64,000 nucleotides of DNA from Rhodanobacter glycinis. Lineage in GTDB: Bacteria; Pseudomonadota; Gammaproteobacteria; Xanthomonadales; Rhodanobacteraceae. Below are positions 45,885 to 53,718 of the stretch, piece by piece. The notes beneath the pieces were generated by a model that saw only the letters and a program-made list of their open reading frames with translations, had not been told where the DNA came from and searched no databases. Every line of letters begins with the position of its first letter. The stretch's first letter is position 1. Position numbers and translations under genes: made by a program. The DNA lies in the NCBI RefSeq assembly GCF_006438785.1, contig NZ_RCZB01000005.1, forward strand, positions 62,001-126,000, in the 5' to 3' direction.

Positions 45885-47414
45885 ATGCATGCGCGTACGC
45901 CCGGCTTGATGCTCTACGCCACGATCTTCGTGCTGACCGCGATCGAGTTCCTGCAGCTGAGCATGGTCGCGTTCGGCGCCGGGCCGATCATGGGCGAGGT
46001 GAGCATCACGCCCGAGGATTTCAGCCTGATTGCGGCGGTATACGCCAGCGTGGCGATCCTGGTGATCTCGATGCAGCGCTGGTTCGTGACCCGGCTGGGC
46101 GGGCGGCTGTTCATCCAGTGCGCCACCGCGGTGTCGCTGCTCGGCGCGGTGCTGTGCGCGACCAGCCACGACTTTGCCTCGTTCCTGCTCGGCCGCTTCG
46201 TGATGGCGCTCGGCGGCGGTGCGCTGTTCACCTCGGCGCGCATGATCATCCATCATCGGCTGGCCGGGCCCCAGCGCTTCATGGGCATCAAGGCGCTGGC
46301 CTACGGCGTGGCGCTGTGCATTTCCGCCGGACCCTGGCTGGCGGCGCAGGCGGTGTCGAACGACACCTGGTCGGCGATCTTCTGGTTGCTGGCGATCTTC
46401 GATGTCCTCGCCTTCGTGCTCGCCAGCCGCAGCCTGGACAACAGGCTGCGCGGCTACGAGCAAGGGCGCAGCGACTGGAACCCCTGGTTGCAGGTGCTGT
46501 TGGTGGGAGGCAGTTTCGGCTTGTTGTATGCGCTGCAGCGCTTCTACTACGACTTCTACGGCGACGTGCTGTTCGTCGCCAGCGTGCTGGTAGCGGCGCT
46601 ACTCGGGTTGATCGTCTATGCGCACCACCAGCGCCTCAACCAGCAGCCGCTGCTGCACATCCGCCCCATGCTGCACCCGCGCTATCTCGCTGGCCTCGCG
46701 CTGTTCCTGTTCGCCTACCTGATGCTGGGCGCGAACAACTATGTGGTGCCGGTGATGCTGCAGCGGACACTGGGCTACTCGTGGGAAACGGTCGGCCACT
46801 TCGAGGCGCTCGGCGCATTGGCGGCGGTCGTCACGTTTACAGTGGTAGCGCGATTGCTGCCGAAACATCCGGCACCGCGCAAGTTCTGGATCACCGGCTT
46901 CCTCGCGCTGGCCACGTTCGGCGCGCTGCTGGCGCGGCTCGACCCGGCCGCCGATCCGTGGCTGCACGTACTGCCGGCGCTGGCCTGCTACAACATCTTC
47001 CTGCTGACCGTGCTGCCGATCGCGGCGATGCAGGCGTTCCGCCAGATGGAGAACGACGAAACCCTGTTCTCCAACGCGCAGCAGGTGAAGAACATGCTGG
47101 CGCAGGCCGGCATCGCGCTGGGCATCTCGGTCGCCACGCTGGGGCAACAGTGGCGCACCACCGTGCACTACAACATGCTCAATGCGCAGGTGAGTCCGGA
47201 CAATCCGGTTTACCTCGCCACGATCCAGCACCTGCAGAGCGCGCTCGCAGCCAGCGTGGGCCCCGTCCAGGCCGCGCAGATCGCGGTGGCCCGCGTGGCC
47301 CAGTCGCTGGCGCAGCAGTCGGCGCTGCTGGCGAACATCGACCACTTCATGCTGATCGCCGCGCTCGGCGTGCTCGGCATCGTGGTGACGCTGGCGCAGA
47401 AGATTTTCCGCTGA
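45885..47414 (+). CDS. MFS efflux transporter, DHA2/EmrB family
   Basis: The inner-membrane pump of the operon, about 509 residues and 14 predicted helices (DHA2 pattern, e.g. LGRFVMALGGGALFTSARM near helix 4). It should export hydrophobic compounds with proton antiport; the substrate is unknown. The ATG at 45885 is preferred to the one six bases upstream because GAGG at 45874-45877 is then 7 nt away. It sits 12 nt after the adaptor gene. No terminator was identified in the 127 nt that follow. Confidence 0.9.
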   Translation: MHARTPGLMLYATIFVLTAIEFLQLSMVAFGAGPIMGEVSITPEDFSLIAAVYASVAILVISMQRWFVTRLGGRLFIQCATAVSLLGAVLCATSHDFASFLLGRFVMALGGGALFTSARMIIHHRLAGPQRFMGIKALAYGVALCISAGPWLAAQAVSNDTWSAIFWLLAIFDVLAFVLASRSLDNRLRGYEQGRSDWNPWLQVLLVGGSFGLLYALQRFYYDFYGDVLFVASVLVAALLGLIVYAHHQRLNQQPLLHIRPMLHPRYLAGLALFLFAYLMLGANNYVVPVMLQRTLGYSWETVGHFEALGALAAVVTFTVVARLLPKHPAPRKFWITGFLALATFGALLARLDPAADPWLHVLPALACYNIFLLTVLPIAAMQAFRQMENDETLFSNAQQVKNMLAQAGIALGISVATLGQQWRTTVHYNMLNAQVSPDNPVYLATIQHLQSALAASVGPVQAAQIAVARVAQSLAQQSALLANIDHFMLIAALGVLGIVVTLAQKIFR

Positions 47415-47541
47415 ACCCGTCCACCGTTTTTGGCGGTGACTATTGACGCCCGCGAAACGAGATCGGATACGCCCCATGGCGCACGCCGGTGCCGGGGACC
47501 GGCGCTGACCATTGCGCCATGCGCGGCGAAACGCAGGTACG

Positions 47542-48774
47542 TCAGGGCTGCGTGGTCTGCACAGGGCAGGCCGGATGGCTCGAGACAGGCGCCGTATATG
47601 CCGTCATGTTGCGCCGGATCGATCGTGCCGGCGTGAGCCACAACAAGCCACGCGTCGCGCAATCGGCGGCGTAGTCGAACAGCGCCTGCATGTGCTGCTG
47701 ATCGAAGTCGATGAAACTGGCTTGCGGATAATCCACAGGAATCTCGGTGAGGTTGAATGTCATGCCCAGCCGGTGGGCGGCGGCGATGTTGTCCACGATC
47801 GCCTCGCGGGTCTTGTAGGTCATCTCGGCGGCGAACGCGTTCGACAGGATGTCGATGGTGTTGTAGCGCGTGGTCTTCGGTGTGCGGGCGAGCTGGCCGT
47901 TGACGATCATGTACAGGTGAGCGCCGCGCAACAGCGGCAGTTCGGTCGATTGGACGCCGACGATCAGTGGCGTGCTGAACACCGACGTGGTGACGCCGCC
48001 GTCCACTTGCATCTCGTCGTATTCGTAGTCGCCGTCGCGCACATGGATCAGCACCGGCGCAAACGCGCCCGGCACGCTGGCCGACGCAACCAGCACGTCG
48101 CGAAACAGCCTGCGTGCCGTGCTGCCGCCGTGCTGCGCAATCTCGCCGAGGTTCCACAGCACGGTCTCATGCTTGTCCAGGTCGGTGGTCGCCACGACCA
48201 GCCGGCGACCCTTGTCGGCCTCGCGTGCCACGGCGTCGATCATCTGCGGCGTGACGAAGTGATCGACCAGCTGGAACAGCGCATTGCGGTGCGGCAGGCC
48301 GCGCGGCGACAGCAGCCGGGACAGGATGCTGCGGGTAGGCGAACGCAACAGTCGTGCGCTGCGCTCGCCGGTGAAGGCTTGCTGCATGCGCGCATCCCAC
48401 GCCGACCCGAGAAACGCGAACGGCGCCAGCAGCGCGCCGGCGCTAACGCCGGTTACCATTTCGAATTGAGGACGCGTATGCGCGCGACTCATCCCGGCCA
48501 GTGCGCCGGCGCCGTAGGCACCGCCCGAGCCACCGCCGGACAGCGCCAGGATGTCGACTGTGCCGTCGGTCGCCGCGGCGCGAATGCCGCTGAAGAAATC
48601 CGGCGCCAGTGCGGTGAACGTGCGCAGATCGGTGGTGACCAGCCGCACGCTGGGCGGAAAGCCGACGGGCGTCGCCGCGCTGATCAGGTCGGGCGGTGCC
48701 GGGCGACGTGGCGCGGTCTGGCAACCGGCCAGCGCCAGCAATCCAAGCATCAGAAAAACCGGCTTGCTTCGCAT
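47542..48774 (-). CDS. Patatin-like phospholipase lipoprotein
   Basis: A 410-residue exported lipase. The lipobox LALAGC is near residue 17, so it is probably a lipoprotein. A patatin domain follows: oxyanion loop LSGGGSGGAYGAGAL near 78, catalytic Ser in GVSAGALLAP near 108, and the catalytic Asp in QVDGGV near 255. All three catalytic elements are present. Start 48774 has GGGAG 7 nt upstream. It is convergent with the pump gene. The substrate (membrane phospholipid or other acyl ester) is unknown. Confidence 0.88.
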   Translation of the reverse strand: MRSKPVFLMLGLLALAGCQTAPRRPAPPDLISAATPVGFPPSVRLVTTDLRTFTALAPDFFSGIRAAATDGTVDILALSGGGSGGAYGAGALAGMSRAHTRPQFEMVTGVSAGALLAPFAFLGSAWDARMQQAFTGERSARLLRSPTRSILSRLLSPRGLPHRNALFQLVDHFVTPQMIDAVAREADKGRRLVVATTDLDKHETVLWNLGEIAQHGGSTARRLFRDVLVASASVPGAFAPVLIHVRDGDYEYDEMQVDGGVTTSVFSTPLIVGVQSTELPLLRGAHLYMIVNGQLARTPKTTRYNTIDILSNAFAAEMTYKTREAIVDNIAAAHRLGMTFNLTEIPVDYPQASFIDFDQQHMQALFDYAADCATRGLLWLTPARSIRRNMTAYTAPVSSHPACPVQTTQP

Positions 48775-48838
48775 TGTGACGCTCCCGACAGCGGCGATCG
48801 GTCTGGCCGCAGGCAACAGGAAAAACCGTTCGCCATGT

Positions 48839-48885
48839 GCCCTTCGACGAACTCAGGACAGGCGTGACGCAGCGAAGTCGAGGGC
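48839..48885. repeat. Intergenic inverted repeat (GCCCTTCGAC type)
   Basis: GCCCTTCGAC and GTCGAGGGC arms (one extra base in the left arm) surround ACTCAGGACAGGCG. This is the widespread proteobacterial repeat that, when translated, yields spurious PEFVEG or LSKG peptides. It lies in a 246-nt gap downstream of the minus-strand patatin promoter side. No gene is present there. Confidence 0.7.
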
Positions 48886-49020
48886 GATTGCTGCGCATCG
48901 TCAAAGACTGGATCCATCGTGCCTGGTGAAGTATGCGACGCGGCGGCGCACCGCATCAAACACCTTCGTGGCGTTGCGCGAAGAAGTGACTGGTCCGGTC
49001 GCGATAGCCGGCGATGCTAT

Positions 49021-49161
49021 TCAATCCACACTGCTTGCCATTGCCGTTTCCCTGATCGGGCTGGCCGGCGCCAGCCCGATCATCCGACGGCAGGTGCGGC
49101 GAAGATGGGCGGAATCCGCAAAGCCGGCTTCCTGTGTGGCCGCGGTCCAGCTCTGTCGCGA
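49021..49161 (-). pseudogene. Fragment of an AraC-family regulator C-terminus
   Basis: The last 46 codons of a minus-strand frame read TAATQEAGFADSAHLRRTCR and RMIGLAPAS, the second helix-turn-helix of AraC proteins (AxxxGFxDxSHFxRxFRRxxGxxP). No effector domain or first helix-turn-helix is recognisable upstream; the preceding bases belong to another frame and to an ACT-like fragment. It is a relic, not a working regulator. Confidence 0.6.
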
Positions 49162-49192
49162 AAGGGTGTGAGCAGGGCGCAGCCCTGCAGCG

Positions 49193-49324
49193 TTATGTGG
49201 CGATCGGCTGGATCGCGGCAGGCGCCGTGGCAGTGGATAGCGAGACGAGCGCATACACGCTGCGTTTCAGCATGGGATGCATCGATCGAAGCCACTCGGC
49301 GAGGCCGACGACGGCTTCAGTCAT
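49193..49324 (-). pseudogene. Truncated ACT-domain protein (N-terminal 43 residues)
   Basis: A 43-codon frame starts with ATG and ends in TAA. It reads MTEAVVGLAEWLRSMHPML, then VYALVSLSTATAPAAIQPIAT. It aligns along its length to the N-terminus of the intact ACT protein at 52399-52821 (MSNAVSNLAVLLHSMDPVL ... VYAFVSLPAGAVPGPIEPIAT). The rest of the domain is gone. Its start overlaps the end of the upstream DUF1905-like relic by four bases (ATGA), preserving an old operon arrangement. Confidence 0.75.
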
Positions 49325-49572
49325 GACACCTCATCGTCGGCCTGCCGCGGTGCGACTCCGATATGCACGATGTCACCCGCACGGACGTCCGCCTGCGCCT
49401 CAACCGTTGCCGGAAGCAGCAACCGGAACCTGCGCGAGCGGGCAACGATGAGACTGTCGAAACGCGACCGACGTTTTGCAAGGTCGAACGGTGCTTCCAC
49501 CGCATCCTGCTTGCGGCCCGAAAGGATTGCCGCGTCGAACGACTCGATCTTCAGGCATGACGCTCCCAGGGT
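49321..49572 (-). pseudogene. DUF1905-like relic
   Basis: An open frame of about 83 codons without a usable start codon. The beginning LKIESFDAAILSGRKQDAVE and the late RAGDIVHIGVAP resemble the start and end of DUF1905 proteins, but the middle is too short. A stop lies immediately upstream. The frame ends overlapping the ATG of the ACT-like fragment. I read this as an internally deleted gene; DUF1905 is a tentative label. Confidence 0.45.
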
Positions 49573-49958
49573 TCAACCGGGCCCTGGCGCAGGCGAAATA
49601 ACGGATGGCATTCCTGCCTGGCGAGCGCGTGCCATTGCTCGTGCAGGACGGGGTTGCGGGTTGCCAGCTTTTGCAGCAGGCATTGCCATTCATAGGCCAG
49701 CTGCCCGGTCGTGGCATCGATCGCGGCGATGCTGCGCACCGGCCCGATTTTGCTGCGATCGAACGAATAATCGCGCGCCACGGATTCGGCATGTATGGGG
49801 GAAAGATAGGCGTTGATGACGAGCAATGGTGTTGCATGCTGCCGAATTCGCTGCAGCTGCGGATGCTGCCGATGGCCCTGTGTTTCGCCGCGCAGCACGG
49901 CGCGGGCCAGCAGGGCTCCCGCCACAGCGACCAGAGCTACTTCGGGTGCAATGTCCAC
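49551..49958 (-). CDS. Hypothetical small protein
   Basis: A 135-codon frame with a possible GTG start at 49958 and a hydrophobic N-terminus (VALVAVAGALLARAVL) that could be a signal or membrane segment. Its second half is protein-like (GQLAYEWQCLLQKLATRNP, LHEQWHALARQECHPLFRL). No ribosome binding site is convincing. Its end overlaps the DUF1905-like relic. I do not recognise a family; it may be a real but poorly conserved gene, or part of the same decay zone. Confidence 0.4.
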   Translation of the reverse strand: MDIAPEVALVAVAGALLARAVLRGETQGHRQHPQLQRIRQHATPLLVINAYLSPIHAESVARDYSFDRSKIGPVRSIAAIDATTGQLAYEWQCLLQKLATRNPVLHEQWHALARQECHPLFRLRQGPVEPWERHA

Positions 49959-50059
49959 AAGCGCATGGGAGGGTTATCCGGAGCTTGATCGTACGGTGCA
50001 GGAGACCTGCGGCAACGCCGGCCCGAATGAAGCGAGCGAATCCGCATTTTGTGCGCGAC

Positions 50060-51655
50060 TCAGACGCGGGCTTTCCGCTCGCGGGGATCCTTCCCCTCGA
50101 TGAGCAACGCTGCGCATATCGCGCTGAGCAGGGCGAGGCCGGCGGACAGCAGCATGACCCAGCGGAAGCCTGCCACGAACGATGTGCCGATCGCGTGCTG
50201 CAGTGTCGCCGCTGCTGCGGCGGACGCGTTGTGCGGGATGACGATGCCGGCCAGCCTCTGGCGCTGTGCCAGTACCGGGGACAGCAGTTCGGGCGGCAAC
50301 TGCAAGCGTGCGAGTTCACTGGCCAGGCGGGCATTGAACGCTGTGGTGAGGACGATGCCGAAGGTGGCGATCGCCAGCAGCCCGGCCGCACGCGCCACCG
50401 CATTGTTCACGCCCGATGCCGTGCCCGCGAGTTCCGGGCCGACCGCGTTCATCACCGTGGCGGTCAGCGGCGCCACCGTGATGCTCATGCCCAGGCCGAG
50501 CACGCAGATGGCCGGGAAAAACGTCGTCCAGTAGCCGGCGTCGAGCGCGGGCAACGCGAACAGCGCGAAGCCCAGCGCCGCCACGCTCGGCCCCGCGACC
50601 AACGGCAGCTTCGAGCCGAACACGTCGACCAGGCTGCCCGCCCAGCGCGACAGCACGAACATGATCGCGATGAAAGGCAACAACGCCGCGCCGGCGGCGG
50701 TGGCGCCGTAGCCCTGCACCTGGATCAGGTTGAGTGGCAGAAAGAACAGCGCGCCGCCGAGTGCCGCGTACAGTAGCAGGGTCAGCAGGTTGGCCCCGGC
50801 AAAATTGCGCTGACGGAACAGCGCCAGCGGCAGCATCGGCGCACGCCCGCGTGCCTCCGCGCGCACGAACAGTGCGAGTGCCGCGACACCGGTGCCTGCG
50901 GCGATCAGCACAGGCGCGGCAGTCCAGCCGCGGGCCGGCGCCTCGATCAGTGCGAACACCACCCCGGCCAGCCCTGTCGTGACCAGCATGGCACCCATCA
51001 CGTCAACCGGCTGGCGGCTCGCCGCCCCCATGCTTTCCGGTACTTTCATTGCGCAGAGCACCAACAGCACGCCGCCGACCGGCACGTTCACCAGGAACGC
51101 CCAGGTCCACGCGTAGTGTTCGACCAGAAAGCCCCCGATCACCGGTCCGATTGCGGCCATGATGCCGCTGCATGCCGACCACGTGCCGATCGCCGCGCCG
51201 CGTCCGGCTTGCGGATAGGCCGCGCTGATCAGCGCGAGGCTGCCCGGCACCAGCAGCGCGGCGCCAATGCCCTGCACCGCACGCGTGGCGATCAGCTGGT
51301 TCACGCTGGCGGACAGCGCGCAGCCGGCCGAGGCCAGCGTGAACAGCGCCACGCCGATCATGAACACGCGCCGGCGCCCGAAACGATCGCCCAGCGCACC
51401 GCCCACCAGCAGCAACGCGGCGAGGAACAGCGCATACGACTCCATCACCCACTGCGCATCGGCGGTGGTGGCGTTCAGAGCCAGCTGGATCGACGGCAGC
51501 GCCACATTGACCACGGTGCCGTCGATGAAAGCCAGGCTGGAGCCAATGATCGCTGCCAGCAACGTCCAGCGCTGCGAAGCCTTCAGGCACGGCGTGGCCC
51601 GCGCGCCACTCAGGATGACACCGGTATCGCAGGGTGGCTTGCCGATATGGCTCAT
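50060..51655 (-). CDS. MFS efflux transporter, DHA2 family
   Basis: A 531-residue 14-helix drug:proton antiporter. The family motifs are clear: SSLAFIDGTVVNVALPSIQ in helix 1 (motif D1), the loop ALGDRFGRRRVFMIG, RAVQGIGAALLVPGSLALI (motif B), and GTWSACSGIMAAIGPVIGG (motif C, antiporter). It has no adjacent adaptor or outer-membrane gene. It likely exports toxic organic compounds alone. The start at 51655 is the only ATG giving a usable N-terminus; the ribosome binding site is poor. Upstream lies a 193-nt gap with a REP element. Confidence 0.9.
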   Translation of the reverse strand: MSHIGKPPCDTGVILSGARATPCLKASQRWTLLAAIIGSSLAFIDGTVVNVALPSIQLALNATTADAQWVMESYALFLAALLLVGGALGDRFGRRRVFMIGVALFTLASAGCALSASVNQLIATRAVQGIGAALLVPGSLALISAAYPQAGRGAAIGTWSACSGIMAAIGPVIGGFLVEHYAWTWAFLVNVPVGGVLLVLCAMKVPESMGAASRQPVDVMGAMLVTTGLAGVVFALIEAPARGWTAAPVLIAAGTGVAALALFVRAEARGRAPMLPLALFRQRNFAGANLLTLLLYAALGGALFFLPLNLIQVQGYGATAAGAALLPFIAIMFVLSRWAGSLVDVFGSKLPLVAGPSVAALGFALFALPALDAGYWTTFFPAICVLGLGMSITVAPLTATVMNAVGPELAGTASGVNNAVARAAGLLAIATFGIVLTTAFNARLASELARLQLPPELLSPVLAQRQRLAGIVIPHNASAAAAATLQHAIGTSFVAGFRWVMLLSAGLALLSAICAALLIEGKDPRERKARV

Positions 51656-51793
51656 GGCGATTGCGCTGGACGGGTACCGTCGAAGCTTACTATTGGCGTG
51701 GCACGGCGGAGTCGCTGTGACCAGGTTTCCCGATCGGCCAGCGGCTTCGGTCGTGACGCTGTTGATCCCGGCGCTGCGAAAGACGGAAGGGCG

Positions 51794-51816
51794 TCGCGGC
51801 TGAAACCGCTCCCACA
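51794..51816. repeat. Single REP element
   Basis: TCGCGGCTGAAACCGCTCCC differs from the REP at 37831-37850 by one base. It is a lone copy here, between the DHA2 pump and DUF1697 genes. Confidence 0.75.
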
Positions 51817-51848
51817 CGGAAGGCCGGCGTTCGCGTCGCCTCGCGAGT

Positions 51849-52385
51849 TCAGGCGTATCTGTCCACCAGCCGCACGACGGTGTTCCATGCGCGCGTGGTC
51901 GCTGGCGCACCGAGCACCTTTTCCGCGAATGCGTTCGGACTGCCCGGGCTCTTGCCGAACTGGCGGGCGATGCACAGCGCCTCCGTCGCCGTGATGCCGA
52001 CCACCTCGACATCGCCGCGCGCTGTCGCCGCCGGGAGCCTGCCAGCGGCCCCATCGTGCTGCAGGAAGGTGACATAGCAACCGTAGACCGCAGCAGGGTC
52101 GATCGACTTGAACGGGGCGGTTTCGACCAGGCCGGCAAGGTACGCGAGCTCGCGCAGAAAACCAGGCTCGGCGAGGCCGCAGCCGCTGGCCAGAATTCGT
52201 GATGCAGCGGCGAGGATATTTTCTGCAGCACGCCGGCCGCGTGCCTCGAACGCGATTGTGCCGTTGGTCAGGAATGACGCCGCCGCGAACGCGCCGGCCT
52301 CAAGAAACGCATGCTCGAACTGCGCGCGGTCGGGACAGTTGCGACGGCCCAGATTGAGGTTGCGGAAGAAGGCGGCGTAGAGCAT
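51849..52385 (-). CDS. DUF1697 domain-containing protein
   Basis: A 178-residue protein of the DUF1697 family: MLYAAFFRNLNLGRRNCPDR at the start and the later FLTNGTIAFEARG strand, with the C-terminal GITATEALCIARQFGKSPG (near residue 138) and AWNTVVRLVDRYA. These proteins have an unknown function; the fold is a small alpha/beta domain. It follows the ACT-domain gene by 13 nt, so the two are probably one transcript. The ribosome binding site is weak. Confidence 0.82.
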   Translation of the reverse strand: MLYAAFFRNLNLGRRNCPDRAQFEHAFLEAGAFAAASFLTNGTIAFEARGRRAAENILAAASRILASGCGLAEPGFLRELAYLAGLVETAPFKSIDPAAVYGCYVTFLQHDGAAGRLPAATARGDVEVVGITATEALCIARQFGKSPGSPNAFAEKVLGAPATTRAWNTVVRLVDRYA

Positions 52386-52398
52386 CAGCGGTGTCCGG

Positions 52399-52821
52399 TC
52401 AGGCTGCGCCGAGACGCGAGCCGGCACGTTCCTGCAGTGTGCGCAGAACGGCGATCGCCTGGCTGGCCGACTCGACGGGAACGAAGAGATGATCGTGATA
52501 CGCGGCCGCGACGACGTTGCAGCTGATGCCTGCGTCGGCCAGCGCGGTCGCGACGGCGGCAGTCAGGCCGACCGCCTGCAGGTCGGAGTGCACGGTCAGC
52601 GTGATCCATGCGGCGCGGAACAGGATGGGAAGCCGCGCGCCGCTGGCCTGCTGCTCCTCGACGATGAGGGTAATGCCCTCGCTTTCGCGAAATGTGGCAA
52701 TCGGCTCGATCGGGCCCGGCACGGCGCCCGCCGGCAGCGAGACGAACGCATACACGCCGATGTTCAGTACGGGATCCATCGAGTGCAGCAACACCGCGAG
52801 ATTCGAGACAGCGTTGCTCAT
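52399..52821 (-). CDS. ACT domain-containing protein
   Basis: A 140-residue protein with two ACT-like halves (about residues 20-70 and 72-130: YAFVSLPAGAVPGPIEPIATF, given here as YAFVSLPAG and IEPIATFRE; then ITLTVHSDLQAVGLTAAVAT). Proteins of this type resemble the ACT/CASTOR-like ligand-binding family; the ligand may be an amino acid. Start overlaps the stop of a 62-residue upstream frame (ATGA), so translation may be coupled. A truncated relative lies at 49193-49324. Confidence 0.78.
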   Translation of the reverse strand: MSNAVSNLAVLLHSMDPVLNIGVYAFVSLPAGAVPGPIEPIATFRESEGITLIVEEQQASGARLPILFRAAWITLTVHSDLQAVGLTAAVATALADAGISCNVVAAAYHDHLFVPVESASQAIAVLRTLQERAGSRLGAA

Positions 52822-53006
52822 GATGGCTGGTTGATCAGATGGATGGCCTGCAATGCCTGTGGTCGCACCCGGTGCGCAATCGGCGCGGGCCGCTTCCTGT
52901 TTTCAGACTGGACGAAGGATGCGACTAGATCCTCGGGCTCCGCGGAAGCTGCAGCGACTGGACTCAGGGCAATGAGCCTGAAGGCAATCATGGAATGGAT
53001 ATGCAT
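52818..53006 (-). CDS. Possible small exported protein coupled to the ACT gene
   Basis: A 62-codon frame with GAGG 9 nt before its ATG and a signal-like N-terminus (about residues 6-22, Ala-rich end ASA). The rest is Arg/Pro-rich. Its stop overlaps the ACT start by four bases. This is unusual for a chance frame, although composition does not identify a family. It could be a leader peptide controlling the downstream gene. Confidence 0.4.
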   Translation of the reverse strand: MHIHSMIAFRLIALSPVAAASAEPEDLVASFVQSENRKRPAPIAHRVRPQALQAIHLINQPS

Positions 53007-53100
53007 GGCATTTATCCTCGACCTTCCGCAGTGCGCGGGTGCTGTTTGACGCTGAAGTTAAGCGGTGGCGAAGGCGTCCGCCTTGAACGAATTGTCGGGC

Positions 53101-53505
53101 CTACCTGCAGTCGCCAATCGCTGCCTCGGGTGTCTTGACCTCAATGCCTTTACAGAAGAAATGCGGTTTCGCGCATTCCAGGTATGCCCTGCCATAAGTC
53201 TTGAACTGAGTCTTGTCCTCTATGGTGCTGGCAATCGAAACGGACTTGGCGCAAGAGGTTGTTCTTTGGGTTATTAGCTGCAGGCACGTGTCTCGGCCAA
53301 GGTTGTACTCATCACGCGAGACATCACAGCTTGCAACTAGTCGGGAGTTTATGCGCCCGAAGAACTCAGCGCGTGACATTGGATAAGTGGCCGGTCCGAA
53401 GCCTGACGCCGAGTTCGCTTTGGCTGTGCTGCTTTCGCCGCAAGGGACTAAACACCCAATGGTGGCAAGGATGATTAGTGACAAGTGGCGCTTTTGATAA
53501 AGCAC
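53101..53505 (-). CDS. Cys-rich putative lipoprotein of unknown function
   Basis: A 134-residue exported protein. The GTG at 53505 has GGAGG 8 nt upstream and gives a signal peptide (LIILATIGC and LVPCG), where Cys near residue 14-20 may be lipidated. The mature part has six more cysteines spaced for disulfides (SC.VSRDEYNLGRDTC, TTSC, ECAKPHFFC, DC). No family is recognised. Base composition is clearly lower in GC than the rest of the window and codon choice is mixed, suggesting recent acquisition. It stands alone between two intergenic gaps. Alternative start ATG 53520 would add five residues. Confidence 0.6.
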   Translation of the reverse strand: MLYQKRHLSLIILATIGCLVPCGESSTAKANSASGFGPATYPMSRAEFFGRINSRLVASCDVSRDEYNLGRDTCLQLITQRTTSCAKSVSIASTIEDKTQFKTYGRAYLECAKPHFFCKGIEVKTPEAAIGDCR

Positions 53506-53718
53506 GTGGAAAACCTCCATGTAGGTCTGGACCCCAGGTCGGAGCGTATGCGTGGATGGTTGGCCGTCTGGCGCCTCAGCGTCAACCGCACGTAAATTTT
53601 TCTCGGTCGGTGCGTAGCCTGATGGATGTGCCTTGAGCACGGCGAATCCTTCAGGTATTTATGGCGCCATTCGAGGTCATATCACTTGCCACCTCATTTC
53701 GCGGCATATGCACCTGCC

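Noticed and set aside
47484..47505. GCCGGT/ACCGGC hairpin between the efflux pump and patatin genes.
   Set aside because: Only six base pairs and no T-run on either strand; not convincing as a terminator.
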